Source: CAYFQV01 sp964654185 (GTDB taxonomy: Bacteria; Spirochaetota; Spirochaetia; DSM-27196; PWMO01). From it: DNA of 64,000 bases. The DNA is taken from the NCBI GenBank assembly GCA_964654185.1, contig CAZZIE010000006.1:3476-67475 (forward strand), written 5' to 3'. Positions 35,373 through 42,789 of this stretch are shown here, piece by piece (positions within the stretch are counted from its first letter, which is position 1; each line of letters opens with the position of its first letter). The notes beneath the pieces were generated by a model, which saw only the letters and a program-made list of their open reading frames with translations, was not told the DNA's origin and searched no databases. A program made the translations under genes and the position numbers.

Positions 35373-35415
35373 GGGCCGACTCGGCGGGCGGCGGGGTTGC
35401 TCGCTGCGCCCGCGA

Positions 35416-35500
35416 TCGCCCGCCCCGCAGTGCGGCTCTTCGCCCCGCAGCGCGGTCGCCCGCCCCGCCCGGCGGCTCTTCGCCCTACTCCCCCTACTCC
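35416..35500. repeat. Direct repeats and duplicated stop region before fxsA
   Basis: A 29-bp block starting TCGCCCGCCCCGC occurs at 35416-35444 and 35456-35484 (26 of 29 identical). It is followed by a perfect 9-bp tandem duplication CCCTACTCC (35483-35491, 35492-35500), in which the second copy holds the TAG stop of fxsA. Confidence 0.8.
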
Positions 35501-35946
35501 GCCTCTTCCAGCTTGACGTGCTCGTAGATCTGCCAGAGCTGGGTGTCCAGGGGTCTGATGAGCAGCAGCCCCAGAGCGACGCGGATCGGGGGGAGGTACA
35601 TGAAGACACCGATGATGTCGGTCACCAGGCCGGGGAGGATGATCAGCCCGGCCGCAATGAAGAGACTCGCCAGCCGGGCGAAGTCGTGGCGCGGGAAGAT
35701 CCCGGCGCGGATGGAGCCGCGCGCCGCGGCAAGGGTCGAGAGAATCGAGTTGACCAGGAAGAAGAGCCCCACGAGCCCGGTGGATGAAACCACGGCGAGC
35801 GCCAGATAGCGCCCGATTGCTCCGCTGAGCCGGATGAGGGCGTATCCATCTGCGACGATCAGGAGTGAGCCGAGCAGCATAAGAAGGAGCAATCGGATAA
35901 CAAACGCTCGATCCACGAGCGAAAGGAGTCGCAGCCGCGTCGCCAT
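35494..35946 (-). CDS. fxsA: FxsA family membrane protein
   Basis: The 150-aa protein has four hydrophobic helices with the FxsA signature region GIFPRHDFARLASLFIAAGL followed by LPGLVTDIIGVFMYLPPIR. FxsA homologues are small inner membrane proteins; E. coli FxsA affects phage T7 exclusion, but the physiological function is unknown. A promoter with TATAAT lies just 9 nt before ATG 35946. The gene stands alone and converges on the TagA-family gene. Confidence 0.88.
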   Translation of the reverse strand: MATRLRLLSLVDRAFVIRLLLLMLLGSLLIVADGYALIRLSGAIGRYLALAVVSSTGLVGLFFLVNSILSTLAAARGSIRAGIFPRHDFARLASLFIAAGLIILPGLVTDIIGVFMYLPPIRVALGLLLIRPLDTQLWQIYEHVKLEEAE

Positions 35947-35955
35947 TGGCTCCGC

Positions 35956-35984
35956 ATTATAGCGGCTCCCCGGGCCTTCACCAA
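35956..35984 (-). promoter_or_regulatory. fxsA promoter with very short leader
   Basis: TTGGTG (35979-35984) and a consensus TATAAT (35956-35961) are 17 bp apart on the minus strand. TATAAT ends 9 nt before the ATG, so initiation at the usual distance would give a leaderless message. Confidence 0.55.
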
Positions 35985-36132
35985 TTCCCCGGGAGCGCAC
36001 CGGGACAGTTCGAGCCCCCGCCCGCACACCCAGCCGGCCCGGAAAGGCCTCCCACCAATGGATTCCGCTGCTTCGCATAAGTTTCTTGTTGCAGATTTCA
36101 GGATCTCGGTGTATCTCTGATATTCGACACTT

Positions 36133-37284
36133 ATGATCAGGATAGTGCTGGTAGACCAGGACCGAGAGGTCCATGACACGCTGCGGCGGCTGCTGCCACA
36201 GACCTGCACCCTGCTGTCCTACTTCCGCGGCGTCCTGGCGGGCGACTTCATACGGCAGCACCAGCCGCATGCAGTAATCATCGGCCTCGATATCTCAGAT
36301 GTATCGGTAGACGAGTTGATCACGAACATCGTCGGGTTGCGCCGGGCACCGCCGGTGAGCGTGATCGGTCACCGATCACAGGCGGCCGAGCTGGTGGCGG
36401 CAATGCGCGCCGGCGCCAGAGATTGCCTCTTTCGCCCCTTCGGCCGCCGGGAGGTGGAGGTCACCGTTGCCCGGCTTCTCCACGCCGTTGGCGGCGCCGC
36501 ACTGGGCGGCTCCGAGAACGGAGACGGCGAGGACCACACCGGCGACGCCGCGGATCGGCTGTTTCACGGTCGCAGCGACGCGGTGAGGTCGGTGCGCGAC
36601 TTCGTGCGCCGGGTGGCTCACGCGGACATCCCCGTCCTGTTGCTGGGCGAAAGCGGCTCCGGCAAAGAGGTCGCCGCGCGGGCCATCCACGAGCTTTCGA
36701 ACCGCTCGGAGTCGCCTTTCATTGCCGCCAACTGCGGGGCGATCCCGGAACCCCTCTTCGAAAGCGAAATGTTCGGCGCCGAGAAGGGCGCCTTCACGGA
36801 TGCGGTGGCACGGCCGGGGCATCTGGAACGGGCGGCCCAGGGAACCGTGTTTCTCGACGAGGTGGGAGAGATGTCGGCGTTCAACCAGGCAAAGATCCTC
36901 CGCGTCATCGAGGATCGGCGCGTCCGGCGAGTGGGCGGGAGCCGGGAGCTCCTGCTCTCGTTTCGTCTGATTGCCGCCTCGAATCGCGACCTGCCGGCGG
37001 AGGTGCGGGCCAAGCGGTTCCGCCGCGACCTCTACTACCGCCTGAGCGTGCTCACCTTCCGGATGCCCGGTCTCACTGAGCGGCTCGAGGACATACCGGA
37101 CCTGGTGGAAGCCTTTCTGAGGGATGCCGAAATGGAGGATGTTGCCCTGACGGACAACGCCTATGACCGGCTGGCTCTGCACACGTGGCCGGGGAATATT
37201 CGAGAACTGCGGAACGTGATCCTCCGCGCCGCCATCATGAAGCGGGGCGCCGGAATCACGGCGGACGATATCTCCTTCGTGTGA
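36133..37284 (+). CDS. Response-regulator-like protein with sigma-54-type AAA+ domain, no DNA-binding domain
   Basis: The 383-aa protein has a receiver-like domain (1-115) with acidic DQD near residue 8 and Asp in IIGLDISD near residue 55; the usual signalling Lys is Arg (CLFRPF). The AAA+ domain (about 145-380) has Walker A GESGSGKE, Walker B VFLDEVGE, arginine-finger region FRRDLYYRL and WPGNIREL. The GAFTGA loop that contacts sigma-54 reads GAFTDA. The protein ends right after the AAA+ lid, with no Fis-type helix-turn-helix. It might act from solution, oligomerise with another activator, or serve a non-transcriptional role. It stands alone between fxsA (divergent) and a convergent small gene. 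Confidence 0.85.
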   Translation: MIRIVLVDQDREVHDTLRRLLPQTCTLLSYFRGVLAGDFIRQHQPHAVIIGLDISDVSVDELITNIVGLRRAPPVSVIGHRSQAAELVAAMRAGARDCLFRPFGRREVEVTVARLLHAVGGAALGGSENGDGEDHTGDAADRLFHGRSDAVRSVRDFVRRVAHADIPVLLLGESGSGKEVAARAIHELSNRSESPFIAANCGAIPEPLFESEMFGAEKGAFTDAVARPGHLERAAQGTVFLDEVGEMSAFNQAKILRVIEDRRVRRVGGSRELLLSFRLIAASNRDLPAEVRAKRFRRDLYYRLSVLTFRMPGLTERLEDIPDLVEAFLRDAEMEDVALTDNAYDRLALHTWPGNIRELRNVILRAAIMKRGAGITADDISFV

Positions 37285-37328
37285 AGCGGGTGGCGGGGAC
37301 GGGAGACCGGGTGGTGGCGGATCTGCGC

Positions 37329-37348
37329 CGGCCGCAGTGCTGCGGCCG
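37329..37348. terminator. Perfect GC-rich hairpin in a convergent gap
   Basis: CGGCCGCAG-TG-CTGCGGCCG forms a 9-bp perfect stem between two converging genes (stops at 37284 and 37489). It lacks a T tract, so termination is inferred from position and stability only. The rest of 37285-37488 is GC-rich and has no other feature that I can support. Confidence 0.4.
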
Positions 37349-37488
37349 ACCGGCCGGCGGCGGTTGGCTGCGCCCGGGCCGCACGGGCGCGCGGGCGCGC
37401 GGACGAGAAATCCCGGCGCGGGCCGAACGCCCGGGGGCGGCCGGGGCGCCGGCGGCGCGAACGCCCGTGGGCGATGCGCCGGATCGGC

Positions 37489-37971
37489 TCACATGTTCCG
37501 AATGTAGAACCCGTTCAGCACGGGAATGGTGCGTCCTGTCTCCGGATCGTCCGCCACACCGGCAATGGTGCCGACGACAATGACCTCTTGGTTCCGCTCA
37601 ATGATACCGCCGGGCGGCTCGTTCCGGGTGCGCCGCGTCGGGATCCGCTCGGCGAATTCCGGACCCTGCACGATTATGGCGGCCTTGTACATGACGATCT
37701 GGTCGAGGCCGCGCCATTGTCCCGACACCACGTCGATCTCGGCGCGGAAGGTCTCCGGGTTGGGATCGACCACGTTGACCGCAGCGACAACCCCGTTGAG
37801 CACCAGGACCGAGTCGTTCTGCATCAACGCCTCGGGCGATCGTTGCGCCTGCACGGCAAGGGCTTGCAGAGAGGAGTCGAAGTCGACAACCTGGTCGAAG
37901 GTTTCCTTATCGACGCCGAATGCCGCAACAGCGAGCGACACGGCGAGTATTGTGCAGAATAGGCGTTTCAT
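37489..37971 (-). CDS. Small secreted protein, family not recognised
   Basis: The 160-aa protein has a clear signal peptide (MKRLFCTILAVSLAVAAFG) and a mature part of about 140 residues rich in beta-strand pattern. It alternates V/I-rich strands such as SVLVLNGVVAAVNVV and QEVIVVGTIAGVADD, compatible with an OB-like or small beta-barrel fold. No catalytic motif or known family is visible. ATG 37971 has GGGAG upstream and a good promoter at 38001-38030. It is a monocistronic unit. Confidence 0.7.
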   Translation of the reverse strand: MKRLFCTILAVSLAVAAFGVDKETFDQVVDFDSSLQALAVQAQRSPEALMQNDSVLVLNGVVAAVNVVDPNPETFRAEIDVVSGQWRGLDQIVMYKAAIIVQGPEFAERIPTRRTRNEPPGGIIERNQEVIVVGTIAGVADDPETGRTIPVLNGFYIRNM

Positions 37972-38000
37972 GCATGCTCCCGATACGTGCGATGCGCCTA

Positions 38001-38030
38001 ATTATAGTCGCGTACCGATAGGTTGTCCAA
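38001..38030 (-). promoter_or_regulatory. Promoter of the small secreted protein gene
   Basis: TTGGAC (38025-38030) and consensus TATAAT (38001-38006) are 18 bp apart on the minus strand. The -10 ends 29 nt before ATG 37971, leaving room for a ribosome site. Confidence 0.55.
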
Positions 38031-38046
38031 AGCAGCGAGACCCCGG

Positions 38047-38835
38047 ATGAATGAAGACTCCCGGCAACAGTCGAAGGCTCCGCTTACGGACCATCGCGCG
38101 CTGGTCATCGGCGGATCCGGCGGCATCGGTAAGGGCGTCGCCACGGCCCTTGCACAGGCCGGGGCAAACGTCCTGGTACACGGCAGGAGAGGATCCAGGG
38201 TCGATGCTACCGTGCGTGCAATCCGGGACGGCGGCGGCCGGGCGGAGCCACTGGTTCACGAGATCTCCGCCGACCAGCCGGGAATGGGTGGGGGAGCATC
38301 GCCGGCGGAGGGGCTCATTACCGCGCTGCCGTCTCCCGGAAGCTTCGACATCCTGGTCGTCGCCTTCGGTCCCATTCTCTACCGCACCTTCAATGAAACA
38401 AGCCTCACCGACTACCGCATCATGGCGGAGTTGAACTACCTCGTCCCGATTGCACTGGTGCAGGCGTGCGCTCCCGGCATGATCGATCGCGGCTTCGGCC
38501 GGATCATCCTCTTCGGAGGCACAGCGACCGACCGCATCAAGGGTTTCGCCACAATCCCGGCGTACAGCGCGGCCAAGACCGCCCTCGGCTCCTTCGTGAA
38601 GTCCGCTGCCAGGCATCTTCGCGGAACGGGGGTAACGATAAACGCGCTTTGTCCCGATCATGTTCATACCGAGTATTTGACCGAAGGAGAGATCCAAGGG
38701 TATTCTCAGCAGATGCCCAATGGTCGATTGGTCACTGTGGAGGAGGTCGTCAGCCTCGTCTCGTATCTTATGACGCCGCAGGCGGCATCGATCAATGGAC
38801 AGCTCCTGGTCGTGGATCAAGGAAGACAACGGTGA
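38047..38835 (+). CDS. Short-chain dehydrogenase/reductase
   Basis: This is a 262-aa classical SDR. The NAD(P)-binding GGSGGIGKG is near residue 22, with an R-rich stretch after the second strand (HGRRGSR) favouring NADP. The catalytic YSAAK is near residue 176. The catalytic Ser position reads Thr (GGTATD). The C-terminal segment INGQLLVVDQG is standard for the family. The substrate is unknown; FabG-like or sugar/steroid-type alcohol oxidation is possible. I chose ATG 38047 because the sequence before it overlaps the divergent promoter. Confidence 0.9.
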   Translation: MNEDSRQQSKAPLTDHRALVIGGSGGIGKGVATALAQAGANVLVHGRRGSRVDATVRAIRDGGGRAEPLVHEISADQPGMGGGASPAEGLITALPSPGSFDILVVAFGPILYRTFNETSLTDYRIMAELNYLVPIALVQACAPGMIDRGFGRIILFGGTATDRIKGFATIPAYSAAKTALGSFVKSAARHLRGTGVTINALCPDHVHTEYLTEGEIQGYSQQMPNGRLVTVEEVVSLVSYLMTPQAASINGQLLVVDQGRQR

Positions 38836-38858
38836 TATGGCAACCAACGGTGATATGG
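38828..38858. repeat. Duplicated gene end after the SDR gene
   Basis: AACGGTGATATGG occurs at 38828-38840 and 38846-38858 (18-bp period). The first copy contains the TGA stop of the SDR gene. Confidence 0.75.
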
Positions 38859-38905
38859 TGTTGATAGGGCCGGAACCCCTTGGAATGTGGACGAACCAAC
38901 GCTAT

Positions 38906-38935
38906 TTGACAAAGAATCGAACACAGGAATAAGAT
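38906..38935 (+). promoter_or_regulatory. Promoter of the STAS-YbjN-PspA operon
   Basis: Consensus TTGACA (38906-38911) and TAAGAT (38930-38935) are 18 bp apart. The leader of about 55 nt contains a CAGAAG-6 nt-CTTCTG hairpin (38961-38978) just before a GGAGAG ribosome site. The segment is noticeably AT-richer than its surroundings. Confidence 0.65.
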
Positions 38936-38992
38936 GGGTTCAAGTAAAAAGGCCTTGCTTCAGAAGGTGTATCTTCTGATCGAAGGAGAGAC

Positions 38993-39544
38993 ATGAACAA
39001 CAACGATATCGTTCCCGGTTTTGACGAGGAAAAGGACGAAAGCCTAAAGATCCGGCTCCAGAAGGTGGACTCCGTCGACGGCGGTCTCATTCTCTATTTG
39101 ACCGGCTACATCGATACCTACAACTCAAACTTCTTTCAGAAGCGTGTTACCCGTGCGGTCGAGGCGGGATACACCCGGCTGATCTTCCATTGTGGCGGGC
39201 TGAACTACGTGTCCAGTACCGGAATCGGCTCCTTCACCGCGTTTCTCAAGGCGGTGAAGCCACGCGGCGGCGATCTGGTCCTCCTCGAGATCCAGCCCAA
39301 GGTATACGAAGTATTCCAGCTCCTCGGTTTCTCTCAGTTCTTCAATATCAAGGATAACCTTGACGAGGCGGTTGAGTTCTTCAAGAAGGGTGGAGTCACC
39401 GTCGAGTCGGACGTTTTCCCGAAGATCTTCAAGTGCCCGATCTGCTCGAAGAAACTCAAGGCGACCAAGGCGGGGCGCTTCCGCTGTTCCGAGTGCAAGA
39501 CCATCCTCGCGATAGACAACTCCGGGCAGGTCTTCCTCGGCTAG
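38993..39544 (+). CDS. STAS-domain (anti-sigma factor antagonist-like) protein with C-terminal zinc ribbon
   Basis: The 183-aa protein has a STAS domain (about residues 18-125) with the phospho-site motif YVSSTGIGSF, matching the DSSGIG region of SpoIIAA-type antagonists. Its last 45 residues form a four-Cys zinc ribbon (CPICSKK ... CSECK). STAS antagonists bind a serine-kinase anti-sigma factor and are controlled by phosphorylation of the conserved Ser. No kinase or sigma factor gene lies nearby, so the partner is elsewhere or differs. The zinc ribbon is an unusual addition. It heads an operon with YbjN, PspA and a winged-helix protein. Confidence 0.85.
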   Translation: MNNNDIVPGFDEEKDESLKIRLQKVDSVDGGLILYLTGYIDTYNSNFFQKRVTRAVEAGYTRLIFHCGGLNYVSSTGIGSFTAFLKAVKPRGGDLVLLEIQPKVYEVFQLLGFSQFFNIKDNLDEAVEFFKKGGVTVESDVFPKIFKCPICSKKLKATKAGRFRCSECKTILAIDNSGQVFLG

Positions 39545-39600
39545 CGTTCATCCTGTAGAATGGCTCCACTCTAGAATCCAACAAGTCGGAGCCGAACGCA

Positions 39601-39978
39601 ATGGATAGTGCCAAAATCGAAGGATACCTCATCAATCTGGGCCTGACGTTCCGGGACCTCGGAGATAAGGCGTGGATGATTGAAGATCCCGAAAGCGGTC
39701 TCAGCAACGTGGTTGTCTTTGCCCAGGACTCCCTCGTTACCATTCGGACAAAGATCATGAACGTCCCGAGTGAGCGCCGGGAGGAGTTCTTCCAGACGCT
39801 ACTCTCCCTCAACGCAGAAATGATCCACGGGGCCTACGCTCTGGACGACGACAACGTTATCTTGATTGATACGTTGGAGCTTGAGACCATGGACCTGGAG
39901 GAGTTCCAGGCATCGCTGGACGCAACAGGGCTGGCCCTTGCCCAACATTACGCCGTGCTTTCAGAATTTCGCACGTAA
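39601..39978 (+). CDS. YbjN-domain protein
   Basis: The 125-aa protein has the alpha/beta fold of YbjN and type III secretion chaperone-like domains: an N-terminal helix (KIEGYLINLG), strands with WMIEDPESGLSNVVVFAQDS, and a C-terminal helix (LEEFQASLDATGLALAQHY). YbjN-type proteins are suppressor or chaperone-like factors in E. coli without a known catalytic activity. It lies 56 nt after the STAS gene and 14 nt before pspA, so it is probably in the same operon and may bind one of the products. Confidence 0.75.
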   Translation: MDSAKIEGYLINLGLTFRDLGDKAWMIEDPESGLSNVVVFAQDSLVTIRTKIMNVPSERREEFFQTLLSLNAEMIHGAYALDDDNVILIDTLELETMDLEEFQASLDATGLALAQHYAVLSEFRT

Positions 39979-39992
39979 GGAGGAGGATCCCC

Positions 39993-40829
39993 GTGGGGAT
40001 TTTTGAACGATTCAGACGACTGGTCCAGTCCAATCTCAACGATATGATCAGCAAGGCGGAGGATCCCGAGAAGATGCTCAACCAGCTGATCACCGATATG
40101 AATCAGCAGCTCATCGAGTCCAAGAAGAGCGTCGCCTCCGCCATTGCCGACGAGAAGAAGATCGAGCGGCAGATGAACCAGAGCCGGGAACAGGCCCAGG
40201 AGTGGGAACGCAAGGCCATGCTCGCAGTTCGCGCCGGAAAGGATGATCTCGCCAAGGAAGCGCTTGGACGCAAGCGCGAAATGGAGAAGTACGCCGGCGA
40301 GTACAAGGAACAACTCGATCAGCAGCACGAGTCGGTAGAGAAGCTGAAGACCTCGCTCCGCGGATTACAGCAGAAGATCGAAGAGGCCCAGCGCAAGAAG
40401 AACCTTCTTGTTGCACGGTCCAAGCGCGTAGAGGCGCAGAAGAAGCTGCAGAGCACGCTGAGCGGGATGTCCGATACCTCCGCCTTCGAGGCCTTCGACC
40501 GTATGTCCCAGAAGATGGACCAACTCGAGGCTGAGAACGAGGCAATGGAGGAGCTCGAGGACTACTCCGGCAAGCAGGATATCGACGAGAAGTTCGCGGA
40601 GCTGGAGTCCGGCAGTGGCGACGCCGACAAGATGCTGGACGACCTCAAGAAGCGGATGGCTATCGAGGACCAGACAAGCGGTTCCTCCGGGAAGTCCGGA
40701 GAGACCGGCAAGTCCGAGAGTAAGGCCGACAGCAAGGGCTCATCCTCCGACGGGTCGCCCTCGGAGAGTGAAGAGGATGTCGACGCTACACTGGAAGAGC
40801 TCAAGCGCCGCATGAAGGATGAGGAGTAG
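39993..40829 (+). CDS. pspA: PspA/IM30 (Vipp1) family membrane-stress protein
   Basis: PspA/IM30 proteins are ESCRT-III-like coiled-coil proteins that assemble on damaged inner membrane. The 278-aa protein begins MGIFERFRRLVQSNLNDMI, the characteristic amphipathic membrane-binding helix. Long alpha-helical hairpins follow with high Glu/Lys/Gln content (about residues 25-220). The C-terminal 55 residues are a Ser/Gly/Glu-rich linker and a short helix (ATLEELKRRMKDEE), an extension like that of Vipp1. Translation starts at GTG 39993 after an AGGAGGAGG-type site, one of the strongest in the window. It overlaps the next gene. Confidence 0.93.
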   Translation: MGIFERFRRLVQSNLNDMISKAEDPEKMLNQLITDMNQQLIESKKSVASAIADEKKIERQMNQSREQAQEWERKAMLAVRAGKDDLAKEALGRKREMEKYAGEYKEQLDQQHESVEKLKTSLRGLQQKIEEAQRKKNLLVARSKRVEAQKKLQSTLSGMSDTSAFEAFDRMSQKMDQLEAENEAMEELEDYSGKQDIDEKFAELESGSGDADKMLDDLKKRMAIEDQTSGSSGKSGETGKSESKADSKGSSSDGSPSESEEDVDATLEELKRRMKDEE

Positions 40830-41493
40830 CGATCCCCCGGACTCGCCCGCCGACCTTCCCTCAGCCATTCTCCTGAGTGACAGCGCGTCCGAACGGGCGC
40901 GCTTTCGTATCCATCTTCGGGATCTGCACGCCTGTACCTTCGAGGCCGCATCGAGCCTTGAGGAAATCGATTACGCCGACATCGTTGTGACCCCGAGCAG
41001 GCTGCTGCGCCGCGTGCTGGATGCCGCACCGGAGATCCCGGAAGCGGCGTGCCTGTTCGTGTTCGGCCCGGCGCGGGAGCTGCCGGCGGCCTACCTGGCA
41101 GGCGCCTGGGACTTCATGAAGGAACCCTGGGACGTCGAGGAGTTGCTGTTCCGGGTGACGGCCCTCGCCGAAAGGGTTCACGCTCCCCTCCGCGGACCGG
41201 CAGGTACCCTCGGACCGAGGTCCCTCACCATAAACGACGTTGACATCCCCCTTTCGCGAGAAGACGTCCGGCTGCTGCGCGTGTTCTGGAACGCCCCGGA
41301 CGGTGTGGCGACGCGACGGGCCCTTGCCTTTGCCCTGGGCGTGGACGCCGCCGGTGCTTCCCGCGCCGTGGACATGCGCGTGGCGAGGCTCCGGAAGCGT
41401 CTGCAGCCCGCTTTCGCATACGACAACCCCATTGTTTCGATCCGGGGGCGCGGATACCGTCTCAACAGGGACCTTCCACAGGGTTGTGGATAA
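40819..41493 (+). CDS. OmpR-type winged-helix protein with a pseudo-receiver domain
   Basis: The 224-aa protein has a receiver-like N-domain (1-120) and an OmpR/PhoB winged helix (about 130-220) ending in SIRGRGYRL, the family's wing motif. The receiver lacks the phosphorylatable Asp (the strand reads ADIVVTPSRLL), though an Asp at the first acidic site and a Lys (FMKEPW) remain. It is probably phosphorylation-independent. Its ATG overlaps the end of pspA by 11 nt, so it is likely coupled and a candidate regulator of this operon. Its stop codon lies within a TTGTGGATAA DnaA-box-like sequence. Confidence 0.83.
   Translation: MRSSDPPDSPADLPSAILLSDSASERARFRIHLRDLHACTFEAASSLEEIDYADIVVTPSRLLRRVLDAAPEIPEAACLFVFGPARELPAAYLAGAWDFMKEPWDVEELLFRVTALAERVHAPLRGPAGTLGPRSLTINDVDIPLSREDVRLLRVFWNAPDGVATRRALAFALGVDAAGASRAVDMRVARLRKRLQPAFAYDNPIVSIRGRGYRLNRDLPQGCG
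41485..41493. promoter_or_regulatory. DnaA-box-like site
   Basis: TGTGGATAA is the exact complement of the DnaA box TTATCCACA. A second close match, TGTGGAAAA (TTTTCCACA), lies at 41708-41716 in the same orientation. Both flank an AT-richer non-coding stretch. Two boxes are too few to call an origin. Confidence 0.35.
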
Positions 41494-41788
41494 ATTGTGA
41501 GCAATTTCGACTGTCCGCAGCCATTAAGCGACCACCTCGTCACTTCGGATGGCTCCCGCTTTCCGTTGCAAAGCCGCGCCGCCCCCGAAACATCGTAAAG
41601 ATTTGTATCTAAAGGACTTATACCGCACAGACGCATTTTCGAGGTTTTTGTACATTTCTTCGGTGCTCATGGTGTTCACAATTCGATACAGCGCAACCTG
41701 ATTTGCTTGTGGAAAACTTGTGCAATCTAGTGGGGTGTTTATCCTAGTGTCCGACAATTCGGCCACTTGAACGGTCCCATTTGTTCTG
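41494..41788. other. AT-richer intergenic stretch
   Basis: This is the core of the longest non-coding gap in the window (41494-41823). It holds a 16-bp dyad AAATTG-TGAG-CAATTT (41492-41507), two DnaA-box-like sites in or at its edges, and a weak minus-strand reading frame of 48 codons (41524-41670, starting MSTEEMYKN) with no ribosome site. I see no tRNA or terminator. The composition differs visibly from the neighbouring genes. Confidence 0.5.
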
Positions 41789-41817
41789 TTGAACAGCCCC
41801 CGGGGCCGTGCTAAAGT
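41789..41817 (+). promoter_or_regulatory. Promoter of the membrane operon
   Basis: TTGAAC (41789-41794) and TAAAGT (41812-41817) are 17 bp apart. The -10 ends just 6 nt before the GTG start at 41824, implying a leaderless or near-leaderless transcript. Confidence 0.5.
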
Positions 41818-41823
41818 CAGCCT

Positions 41824-42789
41824 GTGAAAGAGGTTCTCTCGGCAGCCGGTCGGTTTCTCGCGATCCTCTTCGTTGTATTGATCACTGTTGTCGGTGTCAC
41901 CTTTCTCCTCGGCGCCATTCCCGTCTGGAGCGGTGCCGTACAGGCGAGCGCAGCCACCTTTCTCGACCTCGCCGTCGACACTCTGAGAGATACCTGGCTC
42001 GCAACCGGCGCCCTCGCGATCATCGCGTGGCTTTTCTCGCTCCTGCGACGGCCGGATCACCGCTTCGTCACTCGTCTGGTCGTCTTCGTGATCGGGACGG
42101 TCATCTTCCTGGCCGGAGGTGTGGTGATCCGCATGCTGGGGCAGGGAGTCGCCGCGCCGCCGGCCGGCGTTGTCGTCGAGCCTCAGGGCTACTACCACAC
42201 AGGCGACGGATTTCTCTATCTCGATGCCCGGGAGGGGCTGACCTACCGGGGCGGTATCCGCCTCCAGGCCGGGGACGCCCCCCGGATCACCGCACTCCGG
42301 ACGGTGCGGCAGGACCCGGAGGCCGGCACCGTAACGATTCCGGCAACGGAGGAGCGTCTCGCCCTGGGCGGCTTCAACAGCGTGTACTGGAACGAGACGG
42401 TGCCGCCGGCCGGATTCGGCGGGTTCTTCAGGAACGCCGCGGATGTCGGCAGGACCTGGATCGCAGATGCATCGGTGAGTAACCTTCCCTATCTGGCCTT
42501 TGGCATCGTCCTGATGGCTCTTTGTCTGTCGGCGTGGAGTATCGTGCGCCTTTCCCGGTGGCCCCTTCTCAATGCAATCCTGATGGTCCTGCTCATCTGG
42601 GGCCTCGTCACCGTCCTGTCGCTGGATATGAACCAGGTAGTCGCCGACCTGCTGGGCGACGATCTCTCCGAGGGTGTCAGGGAGTTTCTGCCTCACGCGC
42701 TCCTTGCTTCACTTGCCGTGGTCTTTGCCGTGATAAACGTCTTTCAGCCACCGTTCCGACAGTGGCAGAGGAATGTCGCCGGTGGATGA
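41824..42789 (+). CDS. Six-helix membrane protein with central soluble domain (possible LptF/LptG-like permease half)
   Basis: The 321-aa protein has three N-terminal helices (about 8-32, 58-72 and 84-106), a soluble segment of about 110 residues rich in beta pattern, and three C-terminal helices (about 217-242, 246-266 and 284-305). LptF and LptG have the same order: three helices, a beta-jellyroll, three helices. Sequence identity to those families is not obvious to me; the link is architectural and leans on the next gene. GTG 41824 is chosen from the first helix and the adjacent promoter. The end overlaps the next gene by 17 nt. Confidence 0.55.
   Translation: MKEVLSAAGRFLAILFVVLITVVGVTFLLGAIPVWSGAVQASAATFLDLAVDTLRDTWLATGALAIIAWLFSLLRRPDHRFVTRLVVFVIGTVIFLAGGVVIRMLGQGVAAPPAGVVVEPQGYYHTGDGFLYLDAREGLTYRGGIRLQAGDAPRITALRTVRQDPEAGTVTIPATEERLALGGFNSVYWNETVPPAGFGGFFRNAADVGRTWIADASVSNLPYLAFGIVLMALCLSAWSIVRLSRWPLLNAILMVLLIWGLVTVLSLDMNQVVADLLGDDLSEGVREFLPHALLASLAVVFAVINVFQPPFRQWQRNVAGG

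Noticed and set aside
41492..41507. lac-operator-like sequence
   Set aside because: The TTGTGAGC core is part of a short 6-4-6 dyad and lies at the end of an unrelated gene. There is no LacI-type gene or sugar operon here.
41494..41823. Replication origin
   Set aside because: There are only one exact and one near DnaA box, and none of the usual origin genes is nearby. I kept it as a weak observation.
41524..42696. 390-codon minus-strand open frame
   Set aside because: Most of it is antisense to the six-helix membrane protein gene. Only its last 48 codons fall in non-coding DNA and are mentioned separately.
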